A stretch of DNA of 64,000 bases. Origin: Myxococcales bacterium (lineage in GTDB: Bacteria > Myxococcota_A > UBA9042 > UBA3505). Below, one piece after another: positions 49,072 to 59,600 of this stretch; positions within the stretch are counted from its first letter, which is position 1; each line of letters begins with the position of its first letter. The notes beneath the pieces were generated by a model, which made no database searches, had not been told where the DNA came from, and was given only the letters and a program-made list of their open reading frames with translations. The translations under genes and the position numbers were made by a program. The stretch lies in assembly GCA_002728755.1 (NCBI GenBank), contig PBVT01000047.1, positions 1 through 64,000 on the forward strand, read 5' to 3'.

Positions 49072-50724
49072 ATGCGATTCGCATTATGCCAGATCAATCC
49101 CACCGTAGGGGCCGTCGAAGAAAATCTTCGTAAGATTGAAGATGTGATGGCCCAAGTCGATGCCCAAGCCGACGTCCTGGTCTTCCCGGAGTTGGCTGTG
49201 CCGGGCTACCCACCCACAGATGCGGTCTTTCATGAGGACTTCCGCTCTCGGTGTCGTTCGGCTAACGAAAAACTCATCCAATATACCAAGACCAGAGATA
49301 TCACCCTGGTCTTTGGCACCATGGTGGAAGCGGATACCGGACGTTCTGCACGTTGGGCTAACGGTGCCATCGTCGCGCAAGGTGGTAACGTCATTGGAAC
49401 CGCGAGAAAAACGCTACTACCGACCTATGCCGTCTACGATGAAGCCCGCTTCTTCGAACCGGGACAGGGACCTGCATGTGTTGTTGACCTCGGTTCGATA
49501 CGTCTTGGTATAGCGATCTGTGAGGACTTCTGGGTCGTGCACGACCCGACCGATTTTCGTTCCTATGAACGAGATCCCGGTGTCGAACTGAAGGAACACG
49601 GAGCAAACCTTCTACTCAACCTATCGGCCTCCCCCTGGCATCGGGGAAAGGTCCAGGAACGCGATGATGTTGTGGCCAGTGTTGCACGACGAACCGGGCT
49701 ACCAATCCTGTATTGCAATCTGGTTGGCGGCAACGACGATCTGATCTTTGACGGACGCTCTCTGGCTTGGGATTCCAATGGAAAACAAATCACCCGAGCA
49801 AAACCATATCAAGAAGACATCCTATTCCTTAGCGCAGCCGAGGATGGCACCGTCGCTCCTTCTTTCGAAAACCTTCCACCAGATATTGAGGATGATTCCA
49901 GCCGAGATGGTGTAGAGGCCCTCACATTAGGTCTTCGGGACTTCTGCAAAAAATGTGGGGTTGAATCCGTATTGATTGGGTTATCGGGCGGAATCGATTC
50001 CGCTGTGACCGCTTCACTGGCCACCTATGCTCTAGGCGCGGACAAGGTCATGGGCGTCACGATGCCAAGCGCTATCAGTTCGAACGAAACCCAGGGAGAT
50101 GCGGCAGCTATGGCAGAGCGCCTGGGGATTCAATTTGAAACCATCCCCATCGCACAGCTGGTACAAACCTATACGCAGGTTATCGAGACATCGACCGGCA
50201 CACCTCTACAAGGACTGGCCCTGGAAAACCTTCAAGCTCGAATCCGAGGGGTCCTGCTCATGGCACTCTCCAACCGACACGGCTCCCTTGTGCTGGCAAC
50301 AGGCAATAAGTCCGAACTGGCTACTGGATATTGCACCCTATACGGAGACATGGTCGGCGGGCTCGCAGTACTCGGCGACCTCCTCAAAGAAGAAGTATAT
50401 GCCGCAGGTCGAGCCCTCGACGAAAGATTCGGGCAACAGATGATCCCGGAATCCGTATATGAACGTCCGCCAACTGCAGAACTTAGCCCCGACCAGCTCG
50501 ACTCCGACTCGCTCCCCCCTTACGATGCCCTAGACGCATTCGTACACAACTACATCGTACATGAGCAGTCCGCCGTATCCGCCGCCCCACCAGGACTGGA
50601 TGGTCACAAATGGGGCAAACTTGTGGAGCGTATGGACTTCAAAAGGTACCAGGCCCCACCCATTCTCCGGGTTTCCGCTCGGGCCTTTGGGCGAGGCCGA
50701 CAAACCATGATTGCCAAACATTGA
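49072..50724 (+). CDS. nadE: Glutamine-dependent NAD+ synthetase
   Basis: A 550-residue enzyme that amidates nicotinate adenine dinucleotide to NAD+. The N-terminal nitrilase-type glutaminase has the triad Glu40 (FPELAVPGYPPTD), Lys113 (TARKTLLPTY) and Cys150 (AICEDFW). The C-terminal synthetase has the ATP-binding SGGIDS at 305-310, LVLATGNKSELATGYCTLYG and PPTAELSPDQLDSDSLPPY. Length is typical for the two-domain form. The glutamate dehydrogenase gene follows 86 bases later. Confidence 0.97.
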   Translation: MRFALCQINPTVGAVEENLRKIEDVMAQVDAQADVLVFPELAVPGYPPTDAVFHEDFRSRCRSANEKLIQYTKTRDITLVFGTMVEADTGRSARWANGAIVAQGGNVIGTARKTLLPTYAVYDEARFFEPGQGPACVVDLGSIRLGIAICEDFWVVHDPTDFRSYERDPGVELKEHGANLLLNLSASPWHRGKVQERDDVVASVARRTGLPILYCNLVGGNDDLIFDGRSLAWDSNGKQITRAKPYQEDILFLSAAEDGTVAPSFENLPPDIEDDSSRDGVEALTLGLRDFCKKCGVESVLIGLSGGIDSAVTASLATYALGADKVMGVTMPSAISSNETQGDAAAMAERLGIQFETIPIAQLVQTYTQVIETSTGTPLQGLALENLQARIRGVLLMALSNRHGSLVLATGNKSELATGYCTLYGDMVGGLAVLGDLLKEEVYAAGRALDERFGQQMIPESVYERPPTAELSPDQLDSDSLPPYDALDAFVHNYIVHEQSAVSAAPPGLDGHKWGKLVERMDFKRYQAPPILRVSARAFGRGRQTMIAKH

Positions 50725-50810
50725 TCCAACGGCCTCAACAGACTCGCAAAAAGAGGCCAATTACTGGTATAGAAGCATCGGCTGATTAATTGGGCATAAA
50801 GAGGCCAGGG

Positions 50811-53800
50811 ATGACCTTCAAGAGTACAACGCGGAAGCAGATATATGAGACCACTGTACAAGGTATTGAGCCGCGTACAGCTGGTAGCAGTACGGTCGCA
50901 GAGCAATTTGTGAAAACGCTCGTGACCTCTCTGAGCGAATTAAAATTATCGCAACTCCCGCGCCCCGTGATTCAGGTGATGGCAAACCATGGACTGGCAA
51001 CCCTGAACGCCCCCCTGGATGGTGACATTGGGGTGCAGGCCATCGACGACGAAATCGCTATGGGCGACCAAAACACACCCATAACCTTCGTCCAAACCTG
51101 GATGCCAGACCAACCGTTCATTTTCGACACTGTTCTTCTCAGCCTGAAGGAATGTGGGCACAACCCGATCCATTCGGTAAATACCGTTCTCTCCGTGAAG
51201 CGTTCGAAAACAGGAAAGATTACAACGATCCAACCTGGCAGAAAGACTCCTGAGAATCGCTGGTCACTGGTTCAGATCGTCTTGACTCATCTCGATGAAG
51301 CCGCTGCGAAGATCCTGAAGAAGAGTCTGCAGAAAAGCCTGGCGCGCGCTCATGCGATGGTCCGGGATTTCGAACTAATGCGTTCTGAGTCCACGGATGT
51401 ATTCGACGAGCTCAAAGATCGTGCTTCCTCATCGGCCAAACCAAACGGGCTCTCCGAAGCCGTAGAATTCGGAACATGGCTACAAAAACATAACTTTGTG
51501 ATGATGGGACTTCGCAGGTTCCGGGCTAAAAGAGGAAAGAAGAACACCTGGTCTAAAGCCTGTACCCGAACGCTTGGGGTCGCCTGTCTCGATGCAACGG
51601 AGGGCGAGCTTCCACCCGATGTAGATACTCTGCTGCAGGATATCCTAAAGAAAAAACGGCTACCTGTAGATGTTCGGAAAACGGGACGAGTCTCCGATGT
51701 GCACCGCGGAGGGCTCGTTGATCAGGTCCTGGTCGCGATACCTGAAGATGAAGATACGTTTCAGCTTCTTCTCGTATGGGGGTTGTTTACCCTGGGCGCC
51801 GTACGACAACCAGGCGGAGAAATTCCTATTCTCCGGGACCGACTCGACAAGATCATGAGGAAAGACGGTCTTATCGAAGCGACCCACAAGTACAAGGCGA
51901 CCGTAAACGCGTTCAATACCCTGCCGGTCGAGTTTCTTTTTGAAGCAGGAACAAAACGTATTCGCCAGGTCATCCAATCGATTCTCGACTCCGTAGAAGA
52001 ATCACAACCCCACGTCGATGTGACTATCGCTAGTCATGGACAAAGCCTATACGCATTCGCCGTTGTCCCGAGTGAACATTTCTCGGAGCGTCTGCAACCG
52101 CGTATCCAACGAAGACTGCAGGAGCTGACAGGTGCGACGTATTGCGACTTCCGGACCGTTCGAACCCGGTTCAACAACTCCGTTGTCCATTTCTACCTGA
52201 ATCGCGACACTCCTCTCCAATGCCAAGATGAGAAAGTGTTGGAACAACACGTGCTCCGCTCCATCCAACCTTGGGGACTACAGCTCAAAGAAATTCTTTC
52301 CCAGAACTACCCCAAGAACGAAGCGGAGTCCCTGTACTACCGATATATGCCGGCCTTTTCGATCAACTACAAAAGAGAGGTTACGCCTCCACAGATTCTT
52401 GTAGATATCGCTGAGATCGAGAACGTTATCCAAAAGGGACGTTTGGGTTTTTCTCTGTTCAAAACTGACGACGACACAGACTGTATTCGCCTGCGGATCT
52501 ACCAATACGAGAACCTTGCGCTCTCAAAGCTTTTGCCCGTACTCAGCCAATTCGGCTTCAACATTCTTGATGAGGCGATGGAATCGGTTCAGCTACGAAA
52601 CGGCTCCAAGATAGCGATCGATACATTTCGGATTCAGGTCGACGGAGACCCCGACAATCTATTGGCTCGTTCGGACGCAATTATTGATTCTGTCCGCGCC
52701 GCGTATGAAGGCGATTGTGGAGTCGACAAACTTCTCATCCTGGCGATTCAAACAGAACTATCGTGGCGTCAAGTCGACTTCCTCCGCGCGGCCATTCGCT
52801 ATCTTCGACAGGCCGGGGGGATCACATCGATGGCTATCGCACGTAAAATCCTCGTGCGGCACCCAGAATTTGCCACCAAATTGATTCATCTCTTTCAGAA
52901 CCGCTTCCAGCCGGATGAAAAGCTCACAGAAAGCAAACGGAAAAGCCGGATCCAAAAGAGTGAGCGTGACATTCGCACCTATTTCTCGTCGGTTGCCACC
53001 TTTGAGGAAGATAAAGTGCTACGAGCCCTGTATCTACTTACAGCTCGCGGTATAGCTCGTACCAACTTCTATCTCCCCCATCGCTTAGAGAACCATCTGA
53101 TCAGTTTCAAAGTCTGCCACGATCATATTGATTGGCTTCCTGATCCTCGCCCCCGATACGAGGTCTTCGTTCACCACTCAACAATGGAAGGTGTACATAT
53201 GCGGTCGGGACCCATCGCACGAGGCGGATTACGCCATAGTGATCGGTTAGAGGATTATCGAACCGAAGTCCTGGGCCTGATGCTGACGCAGAACATCAAG
53301 AACGGCATCATCGTTCCGTCCGGTGCGAAGGGTGGGTTTATTCTTAAAGAGCTCGACTACGTCGTCGAACCGGGGTTGAAGGCTACGGGGCAGGTCCAGG
53401 AGAAATCCAAGGCCGAGGCTGGTTACGATCGATTCATCGAGGGCCTACTCGACATTACCGACAATCAAAACAAGAAAGGCATTATCCGCCCTACAGAGCT
53501 CTTATGCTACGACTCCGACGACCCCTATTTTGTCGTAGCCGCCGATAAGGGAACGGCCCGCTACTCAGACCGGGCCAATGGAATCTGTAATTCCTACGAC
53601 TTCTGGTTGGATGACGCCTTCGCTTCCGGCGGATCTGCGGGCTATGACCATAAGGGAATGGGAATTACTGCGAAGGGAGCATGGGAGTGCGTAAAGCGTC
53701 ACTTTTTCGAGTTGGGCAGCAACCCGGAAACCGATCCGATTACAACGATCGGAATCGGCGATATGAGTGGTGACGTCTTCGGTAACGGTATGCTTCTCAG

Positions 53801-55703
53801 TCGCAGTATGAAGGTGGTTGGGGCGTTCAATCATAAGCATATCTTCCTCGATCCCTCGCCCGATCCTGAGACCTCCTTTCTGGAGCGGAAACGGTTGTTT
53901 GAACTCCCTCGTTCACAGTGGACGGACTATAATTCGGATCTATTGAGCGCTGGTGGTGGTGTCTATAGCCGAGATGCACGTGAAATCGCACTCAGTCGAC
54001 AAGCCCGAAAGCTATTAGATATCGACGCGGAGAAATTATCGGGCTCCGAATTAATTCGAGCCCTTCTGAAAATGCCGGCTGATCTTCTCTGGAATGGCGG
54101 TGTCGGCACCTATGTAAAAGCATCTAGCGAACGCAACGCAGATGTCCGAGACAAGGACAATGACGCGGTTCGCATCGACGCAGACGAGCTTCAGGTTAAG
54201 GTTGTGGGTGAAGGAGGCAACCTCGGTATCACCCAGAAAGCCCGTATTGAATTTTCACTACGTGGTGGTCGAATCAATACCGACGCCATTGATAATTCCG
54301 GAGGTGTCGACTGCTCCGATCATGAAGTCAATATGAAGATCTTATTCGGGGAAGCTCTTCGTCAGAAAAAGCTGACACGTCCGAACCGCGATAAGATCAT
54401 GCGAAAACTCGAAGACGACGTCTCTGAGTTGGTCTTACAGAACAACCGAGATCAGGCATTAATGTTGAGTCTCGAAGAAATGCGAGCGCAACGTGCACCG
54501 TTTTCTTTCTTACGAACCCAACAATTCCTCAACCGAACCGGTGTTCTGGATGAGGATCTGCATGAGCTACCAACCGAGAAGGAGATCGCGCGACGCCGTG
54601 CAGAAGGCCTTAGCCTGTACACGCGGCCAGAGCTTTCCATTCTTTGTGCCCATAGCAAGATCCATCTCCAACAATCTCTCCTGAAATCGAATCGGGTGAA
54701 CCCGTTTGGAGAAGAACTTGTTCAGGCCTACTTCCCCGATGCGCTGGATAAGAAATTTGGTGGTCTGTACGAAAAGCACCCCCTCTATCCAGCCATTGCT
54801 GCGTTAGGCCAAACGCAGGTGCTTGTAAATCATGGAGGGAGCTCCCTAGTCGCGCGCCTTATGGTGGAGACGGATTGCTCCGCGACGAACGCCACCATGG
54901 CCATGTGGGTTCTCAAAGATTTAATGGGAATGGACCCTGTCATGCAGGGCTTCGATTCAATCCAAAGTTCGAAAGGCTCGACAGACACCTCCGCCGAATA
55001 CTCCAACCGTATCTCTACGATGGATGGACTGCGTGAAGGAGCCGTTTGGCTTCTTCGCCAACGACCAGGTCCCGCAATGCGACGACTGGTACGGCATCGA
55101 GACGGCTTCGGGAAACGTTTTCTAGAGTTCCGAGCTCTCGTGGACGAGCATTTGCCAAATCCATTTAAGAAACAAAGAAACCAACATAAACGTACCCTTG
55201 TACGACTGGGACTTTCCGAGGAAGACGCAAAGACCGCATCGCTCATCCCCTTTACATCGGTAGTCGTATCGCTCTCTGAGTTAGCGAAGAAAACGCGCTC
55301 CGCCCTCCCACCGGAAGAATTGACGCAGATCTACTTTCAGGTAGCGAAACATACACGCCTTGTGCAGCTATATTTCCAGCTTGCCAGTCAATACCGAGAG
55401 GACCCCTGGGATGAACGAGCACTGCGTACCATCAAGCTCCATCTCCTCGGTTTCCAGCAACAGATCACGAGGAACCTTGTGGATTATTACATAGCACGAG
55501 GCCGTAAGGATGATCTGGATGAGCTGGCCGAAGAAGCTCTCATCCGAAAACTGCGTATGCCTGAGCTGGTGAACCAGGTTGACAGTGCATTGCAGTCATC
55601 CGAAGGACTCGGACAATTGATGGTTTTCAGTGAGGCCTACAAAATTCGGGGGCAATCCCTGAAGGCCATGGTCGATGCGGCCAAAACAAAACCAAAGAAA
55701 TAG
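50811..55703 (+). CDS. NAD-specific glutamate dehydrogenase, large (180 kDa) class
   Basis: A 1630-residue enzyme that oxidatively deaminates glutamate to 2-oxoglutarate. ATG 50811 follows GAGG at 6 bases; an upstream TTG at 50790 is less likely. The N-terminal half carries ACT-like regulatory regions and RRFRAKRGK-like stretches. The catalytic domain has MRSGPIARGGLRHSDRLEDY, RTEVLGLMLTQNIKNGIIVP, SGAKGGFIL (catalytic Lys region), then the NAD fold GIGDMSGDVFGNGMLLSRSM and LLWNGGVGTYVKAS. The size and motifs match the L-GDH180 type of Streptomyces and proteobacteria, which is allosteric and works mainly in catabolism. It ends one base before the convergent radical SAM gene. Confidence 0.95.
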   Translation: MTFKSTTRKQIYETTVQGIEPRTAGSSTVAEQFVKTLVTSLSELKLSQLPRPVIQVMANHGLATLNAPLDGDIGVQAIDDEIAMGDQNTPITFVQTWMPDQPFIFDTVLLSLKECGHNPIHSVNTVLSVKRSKTGKITTIQPGRKTPENRWSLVQIVLTHLDEAAAKILKKSLQKSLARAHAMVRDFELMRSESTDVFDELKDRASSSAKPNGLSEAVEFGTWLQKHNFVMMGLRRFRAKRGKKNTWSKACTRTLGVACLDATEGELPPDVDTLLQDILKKKRLPVDVRKTGRVSDVHRGGLVDQVLVAIPEDEDTFQLLLVWGLFTLGAVRQPGGEIPILRDRLDKIMRKDGLIEATHKYKATVNAFNTLPVEFLFEAGTKRIRQVIQSILDSVEESQPHVDVTIASHGQSLYAFAVVPSEHFSERLQPRIQRRLQELTGATYCDFRTVRTRFNNSVVHFYLNRDTPLQCQDEKVLEQHVLRSIQPWGLQLKEILSQNYPKNEAESLYYRYMPAFSINYKREVTPPQILVDIAEIENVIQKGRLGFSLFKTDDDTDCIRLRIYQYENLALSKLLPVLSQFGFNILDEAMESVQLRNGSKIAIDTFRIQVDGDPDNLLARSDAIIDSVRAAYEGDCGVDKLLILAIQTELSWRQVDFLRAAIRYLRQAGGITSMAIARKILVRHPEFATKLIHLFQNRFQPDEKLTESKRKSRIQKSERDIRTYFSSVATFEEDKVLRALYLLTARGIARTNFYLPHRLENHLISFKVCHDHIDWLPDPRPRYEVFVHHSTMEGVHMRSGPIARGGLRHSDRLEDYRTEVLGLMLTQNIKNGIIVPSGAKGGFILKELDYVVEPGLKATGQVQEKSKAEAGYDRFIEGLLDITDNQNKKGIIRPTELLCYDSDDPYFVVAADKGTARYSDRANGICNSYDFWLDDAFASGGSAGYDHKGMGITAKGAWECVKRHFFELGSNPETDPITTIGIGDMSGDVFGNGMLLSRSMKVVGAFNHKHIFLDPSPDPETSFLERKRLFELPRSQWTDYNSDLLSAGGGVYSRDAREIALSRQARKLLDIDAEKLSGSELIRALLKMPADLLWNGGVGTYVKASSERNADVRDKDNDAVRIDADELQVKVVGEGGNLGITQKARIEFSLRGGRINTDAIDNSGGVDCSDHEVNMKILFGEALRQKKLTRPNRDKIMRKLEDDVSELVLQNNRDQALMLSLEEMRAQRAPFSFLRTQQFLNRTGVLDEDLHELPTEKEIARRRAEGLSLYTRPELSILCAHSKIHLQQSLLKSNRVNPFGEELVQAYFPDALDKKFGGLYEKHPLYPAIAALGQTQVLVNHGGSSLVARLMVETDCSATNATMAMWVLKDLMGMDPVMQGFDSIQSSKGSTDTSAEYSNRISTMDGLREGAVWLLRQRPGPAMRRLVRHRDGFGKRFLEFRALVDEHLPNPFKKQRNQHKRTLVRLGLSEEDAKTASLIPFTSVVVSLSELAKKTRSALPPEELTQIYFQVAKHTRLVQLYFQLASQYREDPWDERALRTIKLHLLGFQQQITRNLVDYYIARGRKDDLDELAEEALIRKLRMPELVNQVDSALQSSEGLGQLMVFSEAYKIRGQSLKAMVDAAKTKPKK

Positions 55704-55704
55704 C

Positions 55705-56625
55705 TCAATCGAACGGTACGAATTCGGCTGTTCCATACAATTCCTGGTACGCAGCCCAGGTGGTTGGACAGACCGATACCTGACTGCACTGCTGGCATGG
55801 TTCTGGTTTCGGTCGAGACGTCTCTCTATGACTCTCCATCGACGTCTCTAAACGATGTACATCGGCTACTCGATGCCGACCGAAATTTTCAGAGACATCC
55901 GAACCTGCCTGCTCTTCGTCTCGGAGATGACATAATGGGACCGCCTCCGTGCCACTCGAAAGCCCCAGTTTCTCCGCCTCACGTATCGCCCGCCGAATCC
56001 AGGGACTCGCCTCCTCCAGTCGTACTAGCGGTGCCGTATTCCAACCTATCGGGGTCGCGACTGGACGAGAAAAATTGAACTGTACTCTAGGTGCTCCGAC
56101 ATTCGCGGCACGCCGTACAATCTGAGGTAATACCATATAATTTCGTTTCAAAACCGGGATCGTCAACATGTACGAGCACCGAGCTCTACTCAGATTTTTC
56201 AGACCGGCCACGACTTCACGAAACGCTCCAGGCGTCCCGTCGATGATGTCATGCAGCCCTGCCACATGTCCGAATAAGGAGACCTCGAAAAAATCAATAC
56301 CCGCGGCCAAGGCGGTGCGAAGATAGGCACCACGGGCCAAAGCACGCCCATTGGTCTGGACCTGAATAAACTCATAGCCGATTTCACGCGCGTGACGGAC
56401 CAAGGGTAAAAAGTCCTCTCGAAGCGTGACTTCACCACGCATGAACACTAATTCCGTACAGCCTGTCTCTCTCCCCTGCTTCATCTCGGCGAGAGCATCT
56501 CGTGCGCTCTTCTCACCGTGATGCGCAATATCGGCGATCGTGCAATGGGCGCATGCGCTATTACAGGTGGTTGTGAGTCGCAGCATCAAGCGCCCACCAG
56601 TGCTCTGGGCATTCTCAAGCGCCAT
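55705..56625 (-). CDS. Radical SAM enzyme (306 aa)
   Basis: A radical SAM protein with the cluster motif CNSACAHC (Cys21, 25, 28). A GGE-like SAM site (FMRGEVTLREDFLPLVRHAR) and QTNGRALA follow, as in peptide- and small-molecule-modifying members. Near the C-terminus CQQCSQVSVCPTTW gives three cysteines for a possible auxiliary cluster. The middle has LTIPVLKRNYMVLPQIVRRA. ATG 56625 has a strong GGAGG site lying in the end of the upstream fusion gene; the two overlap by 11 bases and are co-translated. The substrate is unknown. It is the last gene of the cluster. Confidence 0.9.
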   Translation of the reverse strand: MALENAQSTGGRLMLRLTTTCNSACAHCTIADIAHHGEKSARDALAEMKQGRETGCTELVFMRGEVTLREDFLPLVRHAREIGYEFIQVQTNGRALARGAYLRTALAAGIDFFEVSLFGHVAGLHDIIDGTPGAFREVVAGLKNLSRARCSYMLTIPVLKRNYMVLPQIVRRAANVGAPRVQFNFSRPVATPIGWNTAPLVRLEEASPWIRRAIREAEKLGLSSGTEAVPLCHLRDEEQAGSDVSENFGRHRVADVHRLETSMESHRETSRPKPEPCQQCSQVSVCPTTWAAYQELYGTAEFVPFD

Positions 56626-59600
56626 CCCCAGCCTCCTCGCGCCGACGCTCCGCTGCGATCTGGGCCGATAGCTCTCTTCGATCTACCAGATAATCTTCAA
56701 TCGCCAGATAATCTGCCCCCAACTGCAGGAAGGAGCTTATGGCATCTTCCGGACTCTCTACTATGGGCTCAAATGCCGTGTTGAACGACGTGTTGACCAC
56801 CATCGGGACCTTCGTCAGGGCCTCAAAATGTTCAATCATTCGGTAATAGCGGGGATTGACTTCCTTTTCGACAGACTGGGGTCGACTTGTGCCATCACTA
56901 TGCACCACTACCGGTATCTCTTCCTGCTTGTCCGAACGAACGGGAAGGGTAAACAACATGAACGGTGTCGTGAAAGGAGTCTCAAAATAGTCCGCTTCAC
57001 GGCCGGAAAGAATGGAAGGTCCTAGAGGTCTCCACCACTGGCGACGCTTAATAAGGTTCAGTCGATCTTTGAGTTCTCGTCGCCGAGGATCCGCTAATAT
57101 ACTTCTCGCCCCGAGAGCCCTTGGTCCAAATTCCATGCGTCCCTGGAACCAGCAGACCACCTTGCCATTCGCCAATAGCTCGGCTACCTCGCTTTCAAGA
57201 TCCGAACTCTTTCGCGCCTTGAGTCCGAACCGTTCCAACGTCTCGGATACCTGCTCATTGGTATATGACGGCCCCCAATAGGCATGATTCATATGCGTAC
57301 GAGGCATCTCTCCGGTGATCACTCGATGCGCCTCAAGGGCCGCTCCCAGTGCTGTGCCAGCGTCATGGGCCGCTGGTTGTACGTAGATCTCGTCTAATCC
57401 GAAATGAAGTCGTATCCGCTGATTCAAACTGCAGTTCAGGGCGACACCGCCGGCCAAACACATCGTGCGTGGCTTTCGCCCTTTCAACCCCCCTTCAATC
57501 AACGAGATAACCGTCTCTTCGAGGGCATCCTGTGTGCTTGCGGCGAGGGAAATATGCTCGTCGAGAAGAGGACCATCCCGGTGACGAGATAAATGGCCGA
57601 AAGCCTTATCCACGCCTTGCCAATGAATATTGTAGTCCTCGTGATCTCGAGCAGAGAGATAGGGCTTCATGTCCATGGAACCATCTCCCAGAGAGGCGAG
57701 TCCCATCGTGGAGCCCTGACCATAGTGACCGAAGCCGAGGATCAGAGTCACGGTCTCATATACACCACCAATCGTTGTGTCTCGTTGGGCCAGAATATCA
57801 AACGTTCGAACAAGACCGTCCTCGGTCGGTTCAAAGAACGCAGCCGTCTCTCGTTCACCTCGACCATCAACAGTGAAGACATAGGCATCTTCCAATCCAC
57901 TCACATGATACGCCGAAGCCGCATGCGCCAGATGGTGAGGAATGTAAATGAAGCGCCCTGACTGAACCGTCTTCGGGGGTTTCCGTGGATCATTCAAGGA
58001 ATAGGTCTCGATAAAACGACCGGGCACCCCATTCACAGCGATGTGGTCCACATCCTCAAGTTTGATACCCGCTTCCTCTAGAACATATCCGATGGATTCC
58101 CAGGGAAATGGCAGTTCAATTGGCAGGGTTGGATCCGAGACGACCGTCTCTCCTCGACGACCTGGAGGGGCCCAACCATATTGCTTCTTACGACGAAACC
58201 GCTCCTCCTGCACCGCAGCAATGAGCTCCCCATCACGAAGGAGAACAGCACCATGGTGCTGCTGTGTGGTCATAGCTACGCCGAGAATAATAGGTTTCGT
58301 ATTGGCTTCCCGAGGGTTCTGCCATGCCGGAGGGCGGGTCTCATTTGCGACGTCCTTTACCTCACGGCCGAGCATGGCCAACCAATCCAAACCTTTCGAC
58401 GCGATAACCTCAGGTTCCCAGGCCTGATCGAGAAAACCGGCCGGAGACAAGGCCATCTCCGGGCAGTGCTCAACACAGGCATAACAGCGAATACAACGTG
58501 CATCATCGATGATGGGAACCGGTCGGTCTGCAATCTCGTCACGCTGTTCAATAGTAATGCAATGCGTTGGGCAAACCCCCATACAACTCGCATGTCCATT
58601 GCACCGGTCCGGTTCCAAAGCAATCTTCTTGGAGCTGCTCGGCAATGGTTCCGAGGCCCGCACGGGTGTAGGACGTCGATGAACAGCTCGGGCTAGACCA
58701 AGAAGCCGAATACTCTCTACTTCTGATCCCACCACATCATTGTCTGCAGCACTCTGCAGGGCCGGCATCGTCTCCATGGAAGCGCCGGTGACCTCGATAC
58801 CAACCCGATCGATCGCCACAGAGAACGAACTAGCCATCAGCAGGTCGTATTGCCCTCCGTCAACAATCGACAATCGAACGTCCAGAATAGAGCGAAGATC
58901 GAAGACACTGCCATCGTCGGAGCGGACCAACCAATGCTCCATTCCCATCGACTGCTCGTGGGTGCGTAATAGCCCATTGAGCCACACTGACGGGCTATCG
59001 GGTGGTACCAGGGTGATGCCTAGTCGCACCCGCTCTTGACCTGTCTCATTGAGAACGACATCCGACGTGATCCCCTGCTGTCTCGTCTCCGGTTGCCAAA
59101 GAGATCCGAATTCTCCCAAGAGGGTCTGTCGTTGCTTTTCAGGCATCAGATTCAAGTATCCTGCCGTGCAAGCGTCAGCCCCGGTCTCCATCAACCTCGT
59201 AAGAGGAAAGATCGCATCAAACCAGCCCGCATCTTTCGGGGTCAGTGTGGGATCCGATTCCTGGTTCCAGGAGATGGAGTGGAGGGTTCCGCCCGCACGC
59301 TCACAACATGCCTGTAATTCCTTGAGCTTCTCCCTGTGTTCTTCCTTGTCCGGGTCGTACGCAACCGCCAAGCCGACATAATGGCTCAAGTCCGAACAGA
59401 TACCCATTAACGCCTCAACGACTTCAAAGCGTGGCTCATCTGGACCCAAACGAAGGGTTAATAGGGTACGAAGTGTCACTTCACGTCGATGGGAACAATC
59501 GATACTTGCCCCCGATTTACGTGTCATCGTCTGCAAGCAGGCCTGACGCCAGGGAGCTACCGCAGATGCGTGTTCACCACAGACCTGAACGGGCTCTTCA

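Noticed and set aside
50729-50808. Repeated GAGGCC and a GGCCTC...GAGGCC inverted repeat in the nadE-glutamate dehydrogenase gap, considered as a terminator or operator
   Set aside because: The arms are only 6 bases, the loop is 16 bases and no T-tract follows; part of it is simply the ribosome site of the next gene.
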